In this document: positions 1-6,952 of the stretch, piece by piece
Layout: each line of letters starts with the position of its first letter
How positions within the stretch are numbered: the first letter of the stretch is position 1
NCBI GenBank assembly: GCA_013138655.1
Contig: WTCI01000148.1
Coordinates: 1-12,278 of the forward strand
Direction of reading: 5' to 3'
DNA from: Desulfuromonadaceae bacterium
GTDB lineage: Bacteria > Desulfobacterota > Desulfuromonadia > Desulfuromonadales > Geopsychrobacteraceae
Length of the DNA: 12,278 nucleotides
Position numbers and translations under genes: made by a program
The notes under the pieces: model-generated
Database searches by the model: none
Told to the model about the DNA's origin: nothing
The model's input: the letters and a program-made list of their open reading frames with translations, nothing else

Positions 1-765
1 GAGATGGATGCCGTCCCGGAAGATATCCGGCGGATCTTCGTGACCTCCCACGACATCAGCCCGGAGGATCATGTGCTGATGCAGGCCGCCTTCCAGAGAC
101 ACACCGATAACGCCGTATCCAAAACCGTCAACTTCTGCAGTAACGCCACCCGTGACGACGTTTCCACAGTCTATCGTCTGGCTTACAAGCAGGGCTGCAA
201 GGGTGCAACCATCTACCGTGACGGCTCCCGCGACATGCAGGTTTTATCGGTCGCCAAAAAGGAAGATGAGAAAAAGCCTGAAGACGCGATTCCCATGGAG
301 AGCAGAAAACCCTCACGTAAACGGGAGCGTCCGCGCGCCCTGACCGGCTCTACCTACCAGATGGAAACCGGCTGCGGCCCCCTCTACATTACCATCAATG
401 AAGACGACAAAGGGCTGTTCGAACTCTTTACGACCATGGGCAAAGCCGGCGGTTGCGCGGCATCCCAATGTGAAGCGATTGGTCGCCTGGTGTCCCTCGC
501 CTGGCGCAGCGGCGTTCAGGCTCGTCAAGCCATCAAGCAACTGATCGGTATCACCTGCCACAAACCGTCCGGTTTTGGCGACAACCGCATCACCTCTTGT
601 GCTGATGCTGTTGCCAAAGCGATTGAACTGCACATGCTCAACGAGGAAGATTCTCCGACTCTGTATATCAGTAATGGCGGAGCCTGTCCTGAATGTGGCG
701 GCCCGGTAGAACATGAAGGCGGCTGTTGTGTTTGCCACGCCTGTGGTTTTTCCGAGTGCGCCTAG
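1..765 (+). CDS. nrdJ: Adenosylcobalamin-dependent (class II) ribonucleotide reductase, C-terminal part
   Basis: This enzyme reduces ribonucleotides to deoxyribonucleotides in the cytoplasm using adenosylcobalamin, so it works with or without oxygen. Only about 254 C-terminal residues are present and the frame is open at the window edge. Visible are the end of the barrel (HTDNAVSKTVNF, then GCKGATIYRDGSR, a class II signature), a charged linker at about residues 85-110, and a TSCPD-type domain (about 112-210, including TGCGPLYITIN and KAGGCAASQ). A Cys-rich tail follows (CPECGG, then CVCHACG), as expected for the thioredoxin-reducible or zinc-ribbon C-terminus of this family. The stop lies inside the next gene, so the two are probably translationally coupled. 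The 5' part lies left of the window. Confidence 0.93.
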   Translation, partial: EMDAVPEDIRRIFVTSHDISPEDHVLMQAAFQRHTDNAVSKTVNFCSNATRDDVSTVYRLAYKQGCKGATIYRDGSRDMQVLSVAKKEDEKKPEDAIPMESRKPSRKRERPRALTGSTYQMETGCGPLYITINEDDKGLFELFTTMGKAGGCAASQCEAIGRLVSLAWRSGVQARQAIKQLIGITCHKPSGFGDNRITSCADAVAKAIELHMLNEEDSPTLYISNGGACPECGGPVEHEGGCCVCHACGFSECA

Positions 766-1040
766 ACGAGCTAGATGCCGAACAGTGGGAAGCGATTTGC
801 CAGTGCTGCGGTGCATGCTGTTTCGAGAAAAAGATCGACTCCAGGGGGGTTGTCCGGACATTGGCAGCCCCCTGCCGTTTTCTGGATATCCATACCCGTA
901 ACTGTCGCATCTATCATCAACGCCTGCAAGCTGAAGAGGATTGCATCAAACTCACACCGGAAATACTGCCGACGTTGGCCTGGTTACCGAAAAATTGTGC
1001 TTATCGAAAACTGCTGGGTGACGATGACCAACGAAAATAA
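726..1040 (+). CDS. YcgN/UPF0260-type Cys-cluster protein (YkgJ-like metal-binding family)
   Basis: This is a small protein of about 104 residues with the family pattern LDELDAEQWEAICQCCGACC, then CRFLDIHTRNCRIY, then CIKLTPE and LAWLPKNCAYR. The clustered cysteines (CxxCGxCC near residue 27, later single Cys) are the proposed zinc/iron-chelating ligands; the biochemical role of the family is not established. I chose TTG at 726 because the homologous N-terminus (FFxxxxLDEL) begins before the internal GTG at 756, and because AAGGCGG lies about 5 bases upstream. The gene overlaps the end of nrdJ by 40 bases. It is shorter than the roughly 150-residue Escherichia coli YcgN and lacks its C-terminal portion. 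The family call is firm; the start and function are not. Confidence 0.8.
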   Translation: MCLPRLWFFRVRLDELDAEQWEAICQCCGACCFEKKIDSRGVVRTLAAPCRFLDIHTRNCRIYHQRLQAEEDCIKLTPEILPTLAWLPKNCAYRKLLGDDDQRK

Positions 1041-1181
1041 TCGGAGTTTTTATCGCTGTCTAAATTTTTTCGACGCCATCAAACAAAATTACCATGGGTT
1101 TTTAATATATTATGATTTTAGAATTAATTTACTGGACAATGGCACATAAGCTGCTGTATCAATAGATCCAATTGCTATTTC
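1041..1181. other. A+T-rich intergenic stretch
   Basis: No gene is supportable between the ycgN-like stop and the terminator. The stretch is A+T-rich, especially 1105-1135, and contains TATATTAT-like strings that could act as a -10 element. No convincing -35 partner is seen. It could be a long 3' tail or the promoter of a short transcript ending at the terminator at 1182-1223. Confidence 0.4.
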
Positions 1182-1223
1182 GCCTCGGACCTCCTCCCCC
1201 TCCTGGTCCGGGGCATTTTTTTT
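1182..1223 (+). terminator. Strong rho-independent terminator
   Basis: A 10-bp G+C-rich stem (1182-1191 with 1205-1214, one G-T wobble) closes a pyrimidine-rich loop and is followed after one A by eight T residues at 1216-1223. The orientation ends plus-strand transcription. It lies about 140 bases after the ycgN-like gene and about 135 before the transporter, so it insulates the two. Confidence 0.85.
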
Positions 1224-1357
1224 GCCTGTCAAAATCTTTGTTCTCAGCAGCGAGCAAATCAGCTAATCTTGACGGCTTAGCCATCTCATGACTTTTTGCG
1301 AGGGCATCAATCTTGATGCTTTTGCAAAATTCATGGTCCATTTTATCCGGGAGCATC

Positions 1358-2647
1358 GTGACATATTCACTTAAAAGAGCCAGGCGTTCCTGGTGTCTCT
1401 ATGACTGGGCTAATTCAGCTTTTGCGACAGTTATACTGGCGGCGGTTCTGCCGGTCTATTTTGTCTCACTGGTGCCGGGAGATGGTGCCACCATCTGGCT
1501 TTTTGGGGCACACAAATTTTCCGCCACCAGCCTTTGGGGCTACAGCGTTTCACTATCGATGTTGGTGTTGGCTTTTACCGCACCGGCACTCGGAATGCTG
1601 GCGGACAGAAAGGGTTGGCACAAGCGCCTGCTGCTGCTTTTCTGCATAATCGGTTGCTCGGCAACCGTCTTGCTTGCCCTCACCACACCAGGTGGATATC
1701 TCTGGGCTGCAGCTCTTTTCATCATCGGCAACATCGGCTTTGCCGGGGGCAACATTTTTTACAATTCCTACCTTCCGTTACTGGCACCGGCTGACGAAGT
1801 CGACCGACTCTCGGCACGCGGTTTTGCTTACGGTTATCTAGGCGGGGGCCTGTTGCTGGCACTGGTCTTTCTGCTTATTCTTAAATACGAAAGCTTTGGT
1901 TTTGTAGATATTGGCAGTGCAATCCGCTGCGGATTCATCCTGACCGGATTCTGGTGGTTGCTTTTTTCCATCCCCGCATTCCGCAACCTGCCCAGAACAA
2001 ATCCCGGAGCCGATAATACCCCTAAGTCTCCCCTGAAGAACTACCTGGAGCAGTTCCGACAGTTGCTGAAATATCGTGATTTGAGTCTGTTTCTACTGGC
2101 CTTTCTCTGCTACAACGACGGCATTCAAACGGTTATCAGTGTCTCGGCGATATTCGCCCGCGAAGAGTTGCGGCTTGGTCAAGGCACCATCATCGGCTGT
2201 TTTTTGATGATTCAGTTTCTGGCGATGCCGGGGGCTGTGCTGTTTGGTCGCTTGGCAGAAAAAATCGGTGCGGCGAGGGCTATCATGCTCTGTCTGGGTA
2301 TTTTCATTCTAGTCTGCGGTTTTGCCTATCGGATGACGGAGGCGTTCGAGTTCTGGCTGCTGGGAGGAGTGATCGCGATTATTTTAGGCGGCAGTCAGGC
2401 CCTGAGTCGCTCACTCTTTGCCAGCATGATCCCGCAGGGGAAAAATGCCGAATTTTTCGGTTTTTTCACCATCAGTTCGCGATTTGCTGCGATATTCGGG
2501 CCTTTGCTCTTCGCCCTGATCGCTGACTTCACAGGCAGTTCGCGCAATTCAATCCTGGCACTGGGGATTTTTTTCGTGGTAGGTGGGATTCTGCTGTTGC
2601 TGGTCAACGTCCCACGCGGACGCGAGTTGGCCAAACAACAAATGTAG
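1358..2647 (+). CDS. MFS transporter, UMF1 family (Atg22-like)
   Basis: A polytopic inner-membrane protein of about 429 residues with roughly twelve hydrophobic segments. Family signatures are visible: SWCLYDWANSAFAT at about residues 11-24, GMLADRKGW after the second or third helix (the MFS loop 2-3 motif), GGNIFYNSYLP, LSARGFAYGYLGGG, and in the second half CYNDGIQTVI and GGSQALSRSLFA...AEFFGFF. The family is related to the yeast vacuolar effluxer Atg22, but the bacterial substrates are generally unknown, so I name none. I prefer GTG at 1358, which has GGGAG four bases upstream and gives the usual short N-terminus before WCLYDW. ATG at 1316 and TTG at 1313 are in-frame alternatives with GAGGG upstream. 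It stands alone, with a terminator before it. Confidence 0.9.
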   Translation: MTYSLKRARRSWCLYDWANSAFATVILAAVLPVYFVSLVPGDGATIWLFGAHKFSATSLWGYSVSLSMLVLAFTAPALGMLADRKGWHKRLLLLFCIIGCSATVLLALTTPGGYLWAAALFIIGNIGFAGGNIFYNSYLPLLAPADEVDRLSARGFAYGYLGGGLLLALVFLLILKYESFGFVDIGSAIRCGFILTGFWWLLFSIPAFRNLPRTNPGADNTPKSPLKNYLEQFRQLLKYRDLSLFLLAFLCYNDGIQTVISVSAIFAREELRLGQGTIIGCFLMIQFLAMPGAVLFGRLAEKIGAARAIMLCLGIFILVCGFAYRMTEAFEFWLLGGVIAIILGGSQALSRSLFASMIPQGKNAEFFGFFTISSRFAAIFGPLLFALIADFTGSSRNSILALGIFFVVGGILLLLVNVPRGRELAKQQM

Positions 2648-2666
2648 GGCAGGCATTTTGCCCGCC
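2648..2666. repeat. Short palindromic intergenic repeat at the transporter stop
   Basis: Seven-base arms (2648-2654 and 2660-2666) pair with one mismatch around an ATTTT loop, starting immediately after the TAG stop of the transporter. Its look (GGGCAGGC...GCCCGCC) resembles dispersed REP-like palindromes; a copy count in the genome would be needed to confirm that. It may act as a weak 3' hairpin for the transporter mRNA. Confidence 0.45.
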
Positions 2667-2690
2667 GAATGCGTCAAGATTGGATTAAAC

Positions 2691-2882
2691 CGGCGGCCAC
2701 TGGCCTTGCCTAAAAATCCGACTCCGGTCACTTGCAAACAACTCGCAGGAGAAGACCCTCCACTATACCGATTGCGCGTCGACGATTATCGGATTCTTTA
2801 TCAGGCAGAAGATGATGTGCTGCTGTTCCTCATTGTCCATGTCGGACATCGTAAGAATGTTTATCGTTTTCTGAAAAAGTAA
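2691..2882 (+). pseudogene. RelE/ParE-family toxin, 5'-truncated remnant
   Basis: The C-terminal half of a RelE-superfamily toxin is preserved: NPTPVTCKQLAGEDPPLYRLR, then VDDYRILYQ and VHVGHRKNVYRFLKK, matching the central and last beta strands of the mRNA-interferase fold. The N-terminal helices are missing. Upstream in this frame there is only the out-of-frame tail of the transporter and the palindrome at 2648-2666. The reading frame can be extended back to a GTG at 2583, but that part has no toxin resemblance and overlaps the transporter. No antitoxin gene is adjacent. A functional toxin is therefore unlikely; the remnant probably marks a deletion or insertion joint. Confidence 0.75.
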
Positions 2883-3024
2883 ATCTTCAGGATTGATTTC
2901 AGCAGGATCAGTCACACCGGCATAGCCGCTGGTTTACTGAACTACACAATTATCCAGGAACTGACAACTGTTTCTATCTATGGAATTCTCTAACGATTTT
3001 TCATTTTTTGAACATTCCTGGACA
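2883..3024. other. Intergenic region upstream of the cytochrome promoter
   Basis: Nothing codes here on either strand as far as I can see. A weak GGC-ATA-GCC hairpin near 2918-2928 followed by GGTTT could be a poor terminator for the toxin remnant. The rest is unstructured and A+T-rich towards 3010. Confidence 0.35.
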
Positions 3025-3053
3025 TTGACAAAGACAAGGCATTCTGGTATAAC
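3025..3053 (+). promoter_or_regulatory. Sigma-70-type promoter for the cytochrome
   Basis: TTGACA at 3025-3030 (perfect -35), a 17-base spacer, and TATAAC at 3048-3053, preceded by TGG (extended -10). Transcription would start near 3060 and give a leader of about 210 bases before the cytochrome ATG at 3271. That leader contains the duplicated start module (3166-3194) and a REP-like hairpin (3202-3225). A second TATAAT at 3064-3069 lacks a -35. Confidence 0.7.
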
Positions 3054-3165
3054 ATTTGCGGGCTATAATGTTTGTGTGTGTATTTTCCTTAATAAGAAAA
3101 TGATTAATTCAGCCCGGAAAAGCCTGCCTAGTCTTGGATGAGATCAGCCGCGGGCTTCGCCCATT

Positions 3166-3194
3166 GCAGGAGGACATACATGAGGCGGTCCGTT
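3166..3194 (+). repeat. Duplicated translation-start module, copy 1
   Basis: AGGAGG at 3168-3173, a six-base spacer and ATG at 3180 begin a frame reading MRRSV. Bases 3170-3194 match 4427-4451 in 23 of 25 positions. After MRRSV the frame runs into the REP-like hairpin and then out of frame through the cytochrome start, stopping at 3395, with no protein character. It looks like the surviving 5' end of a lost exported gene rather than a working gene. A leader-peptide role cannot be excluded. Confidence 0.55.
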
Positions 3195-3201
3195 AATGAA
3201 C

Positions 3202-3225
3202 TACCCCACAGCAAGCTACGGGGTA
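3202..3225 (-). repeat. REP-like hairpin in the cytochrome leader
   Basis: Eleven-base arms (3202-3212 and 3215-3225) surround AA. On the plus strand two positions are A-C mismatches. As minus-strand RNA the same two positions become G-U wobbles, so all eleven pairs form. Together with the adjoining GTTCATT context it resembles the dispersed repeats common in this group. It lies 46 bases before the cytochrome ATG and would sit in its 5' leader. Confidence 0.6.
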
Positions 3226-3270
3226 TCAAAGCACTAACTGCTCGCGGTGCAAGTGATACGGGGGAAAGCC

Positions 3271-4356
3271 ATGGGAAAACATATGTTTCAGAAAAAGGTT
3301 TTGATAAGTCTAATAATCTTTCTGTGCTCAATTGTAGGGACAAACGCCTTGGCGAGAGTCGGCGGGCGTTGTTCCAATTGCCACACCATACATAACATGC
3401 AGAATGGCTCGCTTGTGAATGCAGGCGGGCCGCAAGCAACGCTGCTTAACGACAGCTGTGTCGGTTGTCATTCCAATAGCGGAACAGAAACCATTGTTAC
3501 ATTGGGGAGCACGTCCATCCCGATTGTTTTTAATGCCAGTGAGCCGACCTATCCCGCGACCGGAACAGCGTCTTCCACGTTGGCAGGCGGCAATTTTTAT
3601 TGGGTTGCCCAAGCGGGGGGTGATGCCTATGGACACAATGTCTATGGAATTTCCGGTCAAGATGGCACTCTTTCGGCAGCACCTGGAGCATCCACTGCCT
3701 GTGCTACCTGTCACAACAGTCTTGCCGGCTCCGAGTCCACCAGCGGCTGCAAAGGTTGCCACGTGCCGGCGCACCATGCCGATGACTCTGCTGAAGTTGT
3801 CGGGGCCACCGGTGGGTGGTACCGGTTTTTGGGTGAAAACCCTGCGATGATGGGCAGCCCGGATGTTTACGGGGTTAAGGGAATCGAAGAGGACAACTGG
3901 GAGCAGAATCCCGCTTCTGACAGCCACAACGGTTATTTTGGATCGTCAACTGTTTACGCGAAGTGCTTCTGGCCCTATTTACCGACATATTCCATTGGGC
4001 AGTTCTGTGTTGGATGCCATGGGAATTTTCATCATGAAATGAATAGCGCACAGCCGGGCGACGTCAGCGGCGCCTGGATACGTCATCCCTCAGATGTGAT
4101 TATTCCCAATGCAATTGAATATGCAAACTACACCGTTTATAACCCTTTGGCGCCTGTGGCAAAAACGGCCCTGGCGGGAAAGAAAAACTCAACGGTGGTT
4201 GAGCCGGGCGCTGACCTGGTCACCTGCATTTCCTGCCATCGTCCCCACGGCTCCCCTTATCCTGATATGTTGCGTTGGGATTACAGCAATAGTTGCAAGG
4301 TGGGTGTGAGCAACGCAGATTGCGGGTGCTTTGTATGTCATTCAACGAAGGATTGA
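3271..4356 (+). CDS. Secreted seven-heme c-type cytochrome, OmcS-like
   Basis: A 361-residue precursor with a Sec signal peptide (residues 1-28: charged MGKHMFQKK, hydrophobic core, likely cleavage after NALA). Seven CxxCH sites start at residues 34, 63, 144, 160, 246, 319 and 353. Many spare histidines (H41, H122, H168/169, H254/255, H272, H326) could give bis-His ligation. As I recall Geobacter OmcS, the layout is similar: an N-terminal CxxCHTxHN pair, a GGNFYWV...GHN segment, C(x)GCHxxxH then RHP, a CxSCHRxHGS site, and a terminal heme ending in KD. OmcS has six hemes; here there is one more, from the close C144/C160 pair. The likely role is periplasmic or extracellular electron transfer. 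ATG at 3271 is chosen for GGGGGAA upstream and the signal peptide. Assignment to the nanowire-forming group is inference. Confidence 0.88.
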   Translation: MGKHMFQKKVLISLIIFLCSIVGTNALARVGGRCSNCHTIHNMQNGSLVNAGGPQATLLNDSCVGCHSNSGTETIVTLGSTSIPIVFNASEPTYPATGTASSTLAGGNFYWVAQAGGDAYGHNVYGISGQDGTLSAAPGASTACATCHNSLAGSESTSGCKGCHVPAHHADDSAEVVGATGGWYRFLGENPAMMGSPDVYGVKGIEEDNWEQNPASDSHNGYFGSSTVYAKCFWPYLPTYSIGQFCVGCHGNFHHEMNSAQPGDVSGAWIRHPSDVIIPNAIEYANYTVYNPLAPVAKTALAGKKNSTVVEPGADLVTCISCHRPHGSPYPDMLRWDYSNSCKVGVSNADCGCFVCHSTKD

Positions 4357-4426
4357 ATAGTGAGCTGTACAGGGTGGGTCTTTTGGGGAAGCAGCAGGCG
4401 AAAAAACAGTGATTTAAGTACTTCAA

Positions 4427-4508
4427 GAGGACATACATGAGACGGTCCATTGTCAAGCTCGGCCTTTTCGCAGCGATGGTAGACCTCATGGCTCGACCCA
4501 ATGGGTAG
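4427..4508 (+). pseudogene. Signal-peptide stub of a lost exported protein (start module copy 2)
   Basis: AAGAGG at 4425-4430, a six-base spacer and ATG at 4437 start a 23-codon frame: MRRSIVKLGLFAAMVDLMARPNG, written in two parts as MRRSIVKLGL and FAAMVDLMARPNG, with stop TAG at 4506. Two arginines followed by LGLFAAMV look like the start of a Sec signal peptide; the frame ends before a cleavage site. Bases 4427-4451 repeat the module at 3170-3194. It sits 80 bases after the cytochrome and just before the convergent cyclase, so the rest of the gene was probably deleted. Confidence 0.5.
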
Positions 4509-4521
4509 CCCCTTCCAATTA

Positions 4522-6447
4522 CTACTGAAATTCAACCCGATTCCTACCATTATTTTTTGCCGCATATAAGGCTTTATCAGCTCTTAAAATCATATCTTTG
4601 ATTTCTTCTCCTTGCTGATATACGGTAACACCAAAGCTGCTTGTTTTGGTGTTAACCACAGAAAATTCATATCTTTCAATGTGTTTTCGCAGGCTTTCTG
4701 CCAGTTTTATCAATCCATTTTGGTCTGTTTCCGGACAGATAATAAGGAACTCGTCTCCACCCCATCGTCCGGCAACATCTGTTTCTCGAGTATGGAGTTT
4801 GAGCAGTTTGGCCACATCGACCAACACCTGATCCCCAACTTGATGCCCATAAGTATCATTGACGCTTTTAAAATGATCTATATCTAAAAGCACAATTCCA
4901 TAAGGATTATTAAATCTTTTAGTACGCTCGCTCTCGACTGTGAGAATTTCGTCAAGTTTACGACGATTGTAAAGCTCAGTTAAGCCATCTGTTACAGCAA
5001 GTCGTTCAAGAATTTCTACCTCTTTCCCCCTCATTTTTTCACGGAGTTGCGAATTAACCAGTGCGTCGGTTCTTGTCTCAAGCTCAATGACCATCGTATT
5101 GAAATTTTGACTCAGGTGGTCAATCTCGTCAATGCCCACGGCTTCCAACTTTTTTGTTTTAAGGCTTTCTCCAAGTCCGCGGGTCAAAGTGGAAAGCATC
5201 TCTATCGGCGTAGCTATCTTGACCGTAAGCTTGCGTGATTTACGAAGCAGAAACAGGAAAAAAATGATGTAAAAAAGTATCATCACGCCAATGGCAATAT
5301 AACCAATCTTTTTGCTCAGCTCTTTAAGCTTGTTTATCGGAGAAAAAATGAGTGATTCTTCTATCAGTGTTATCATTCGCCAACCGGTTTCTGTCACGAT
5401 CTCTTGGCTCACAAGATAGAGTGTTCCATCTATGCTCATTTCACTTATGTGATCTTTTGAGTCAAAAATTCTCTGCATCTGACTTTTGATCGACTCATTT
5501 TTACTCATGAGAATATTATATTCCTCAGGCTTCTCAACCGTCTTTTTAATGTTTTCGTTATACACATGGGTCTTGAGCTCTCTGAGCTTGATAAGCTGCT
5601 CGACCTTTTCCTGCATCGCCAGGATCATACCGTTTTTATCAACCATGAAAGTACCGGCATTCCATGGAATGCTCGAATTCAGGATGTTTTGTACGAATGA
5701 ATCGATAGTCACATCAAGACCGCCGACACCTTCTAGAAAATCGTCACGGTAAACAGGAAAAACATTAGAAACCATCCAACCCTGTCCAGCGGGATCAAGA
5801 TAGGCTCCCGTCCAGACCGGCTTACGCTCAGGGTTATGCTTGGCATCGGCTTCATAATAAAAGTTGAACTCTTCCATCTGGAGTGCTGGGCCATATTGTG
5901 CGGGCGCATTCGGCATAAACGGATAAATACGATTCATGCCATCCCATGTGTTCAGATATGCCTGTGTGATGATGGGGACAGTCTCTACGATAGATACTAA
6001 GAGTGGATCTAAAATTTCACTACAGCGTGCCTTAAACTTTTCTGCATCACCCATAACGGTGCTGCCGGAATAATACAGGCTCCCCCCACCATTGTTCTTG
6101 AGTTTGTAATAGACTCTATTTTCATGTACGCCGAATGCTGGTTCGCCATGTGGGAAAAAACAGGCATCAGTATTAGAAAAAAAAGCTTCATGGTCTCGCT
6201 GAATCAGCACAGCATAACGAGATATCTCTTTGAGTTGATTATTGATGTTCGTGACCTCGCGTGAAGTAATCTCTTGTAGGTTCTGAGTGACTTCTTCCAG
6301 CAAGGCCAGCTGATTTTTTTCTGATATGTAAAAATTAATAATAAAGTAGAGCAGCAGAAGCACCACTTCAATCGTAAAAATCGGGACAAGAGAACTTGTC
6401 AGATAATTTCGATAGATCATCGATTGGATATCGATTGATTTTTTCAT
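4522..6447 (-). CDS. Membrane diguanylate cyclase with Cache sensor, HAMP and GGDEF domains
   Basis: This protein makes cyclic di-GMP from two GTP. Numbering from the chosen ATG (641 residues): transmembrane helix 1 at about 19-41, a periplasmic sensor of about 340 residues with dCache character (NVFPVYRDDFLEGVGGLDVTID), transmembrane helix 2 at about 382-402, a HAMP-like linker (TPIEMLSTLTRGLGES...IDEIDHLSQNFNTM), then a complete GGDEF domain. The domain has DGLTELYNRR, the metal/GTP-binding LLDIDHFKSVND, the GGDEF signature at 563-567 and the inhibitory I-site RETD at 554-557, five residues before it. It should be active and product-inhibited. The ATG at 6447 has GCAGGAT upstream; a TTG 36 bases further out is the alternative. 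It converges on the cytochrome region. The ligand is unknown. Confidence 0.93.
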   Translation of the reverse strand: MKKSIDIQSMIYRNYLTSSLVPIFTIEVVLLLLYFIINFYISEKNQLALLEEVTQNLQEITSREVTNINNQLKEISRYAVLIQRDHEAFFSNTDACFFPHGEPAFGVHENRVYYKLKNNGGGSLYYSGSTVMGDAEKFKARCSEILDPLLVSIVETVPIITQAYLNTWDGMNRIYPFMPNAPAQYGPALQMEEFNFYYEADAKHNPERKPVWTGAYLDPAGQGWMVSNVFPVYRDDFLEGVGGLDVTIDSFVQNILNSSIPWNAGTFMVDKNGMILAMQEKVEQLIKLRELKTHVYNENIKKTVEKPEEYNILMSKNESIKSQMQRIFDSKDHISEMSIDGTLYLVSQEIVTETGWRMITLIEESLIFSPINKLKELSKKIGYIAIGVMILFYIIFFLFLLRKSRKLTVKIATPIEMLSTLTRGLGESLKTKKLEAVGIDEIDHLSQNFNTMVIELETRTDALVNSQLREKMRGKEVEILERLAVTDGLTELYNRRKLDEILTVESERTKRFNNPYGIVLLDIDHFKSVNDTYGHQVGDQVLVDVAKLLKLHTRETDVAGRWGGDEFLIICPETDQNGLIKLAESLRKHIERYEFSVVNTKTSSFGVTVYQQGEEIKDMILRADKALYAAKNNGRNRVEFQ

Positions 6448-6893
6448 AATGATCCTGCAGCCACTTGAAGACAGGTCAAACAATTTGGCATGTCTTCTCT
6501 GTTTATTTCGTATTGCGTGCCTGGATTTATAAGTAGTATGGCAGCTCCCGCATTCTTTGCATAATCGCGGTTCACGCGCGATCTATCCTTATTCGTTGGG
6601 TTTTCTTATTGTCTCTGAACAGGCCCCTGTGGAATAAACTCTTTTATTAATGGCTTTGCTTCTTGTTCTGTAATCTGTTTCATTACTAAAGGGTCACCTG
6701 TAATCGGGATTCAAGTAATCCGCTTCGCGGCAGAAGTTCCTGAAATAAACATCTTCCCTTCAGTTCTTTCCGCCCTGCTTTCCCATTTTACCTGAAAAAT
6801 CCTTCCGTACCAGCCGAGCATCTGCTTCTCCTGTCCACAAGCCGTCTTCCGTGGCGAAACTTATTTCAAAGATCCATGCCCAAATACGGGCTT
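6448..6893. other. Gene-poor region with minus-strand ORF fragments
   Basis: No complete gene is supportable in this stretch of about 450 bases. On the minus strand there are two startless fragments with protein-like character: one ending at 6760 (reading ATEDGLWTGEADARLVRKDF before its TGA), and one around 6612-6715 (reading GDPLVMKQITEQEAKPLIKEF before TAA). I recognise neither. They may be decayed distal cassettes or a broken gene at the edge of the array. No convincing promoter for the cyclase was found, although one should lie here. Confidence 0.4.
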
Positions 6894-6950
6894 CTTGAAC
6901 AATGGATTGAGACGACCTTTCAGGTCGTCTCAATCCTTATAGGTTAGGGT
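6894..6950 (-). other. Possible attC site / terminator hairpin of the DUF4019 cassette
   Basis: A perfect 15-bp inverted repeat (6904-6918 with 6922-6936, loop TTC) lies directly after the DUF4019 stop. It is bracketed by CTTGAAC (6894-6900) and GTTAGGG (6944-6950), which on the minus strand read GTTCAAG and CCCTAAC, close to the R' and R'' cores of an attC. The total length of 57 bases and the position three bases from the stop fit a cassette site. A fully paired stem without extrahelical bases is unusual for attC and would also serve as a terminator, though no T tract follows. Both readings remain open. Confidence 0.4.
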
Positions 6951-6952
6951 GC

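Noticed and set aside
313..861. Long minus-strand frame (182 codons) opposite nrdJ
   Set aside because: A shadow of the clearly recognisable reductase; no independent protein features.
1159..1356. Minus-strand frame of 65 codons between terminator and transporter
   Set aside because: It reads through the terminator hairpin (giving a run of Gly and Pro), has no recognisable domain and overlaps the transporter start region.
3060..3270. GEMM-type cyclic-dinucleotide riboswitch in the cytochrome leader
   Set aside because: I looked for the conserved GEMM core strings (such as ACGCAAAGCC) and found none; the structure present is a REP-like hairpin.
3328..3927. Long minus-strand frame (199 codons) opposite the cytochrome
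   Set aside because: A shadow of the heme-protein gene; no domain and biased codons are explained by the plus-strand coding.
4220..4565. Minus-strand frames between the cytochrome and the cyclase
   Set aside because: They are antisense to the cytochrome end and the duplicated start module; the shared peptide DRLMYVLL simply reflects the repeated DNA.
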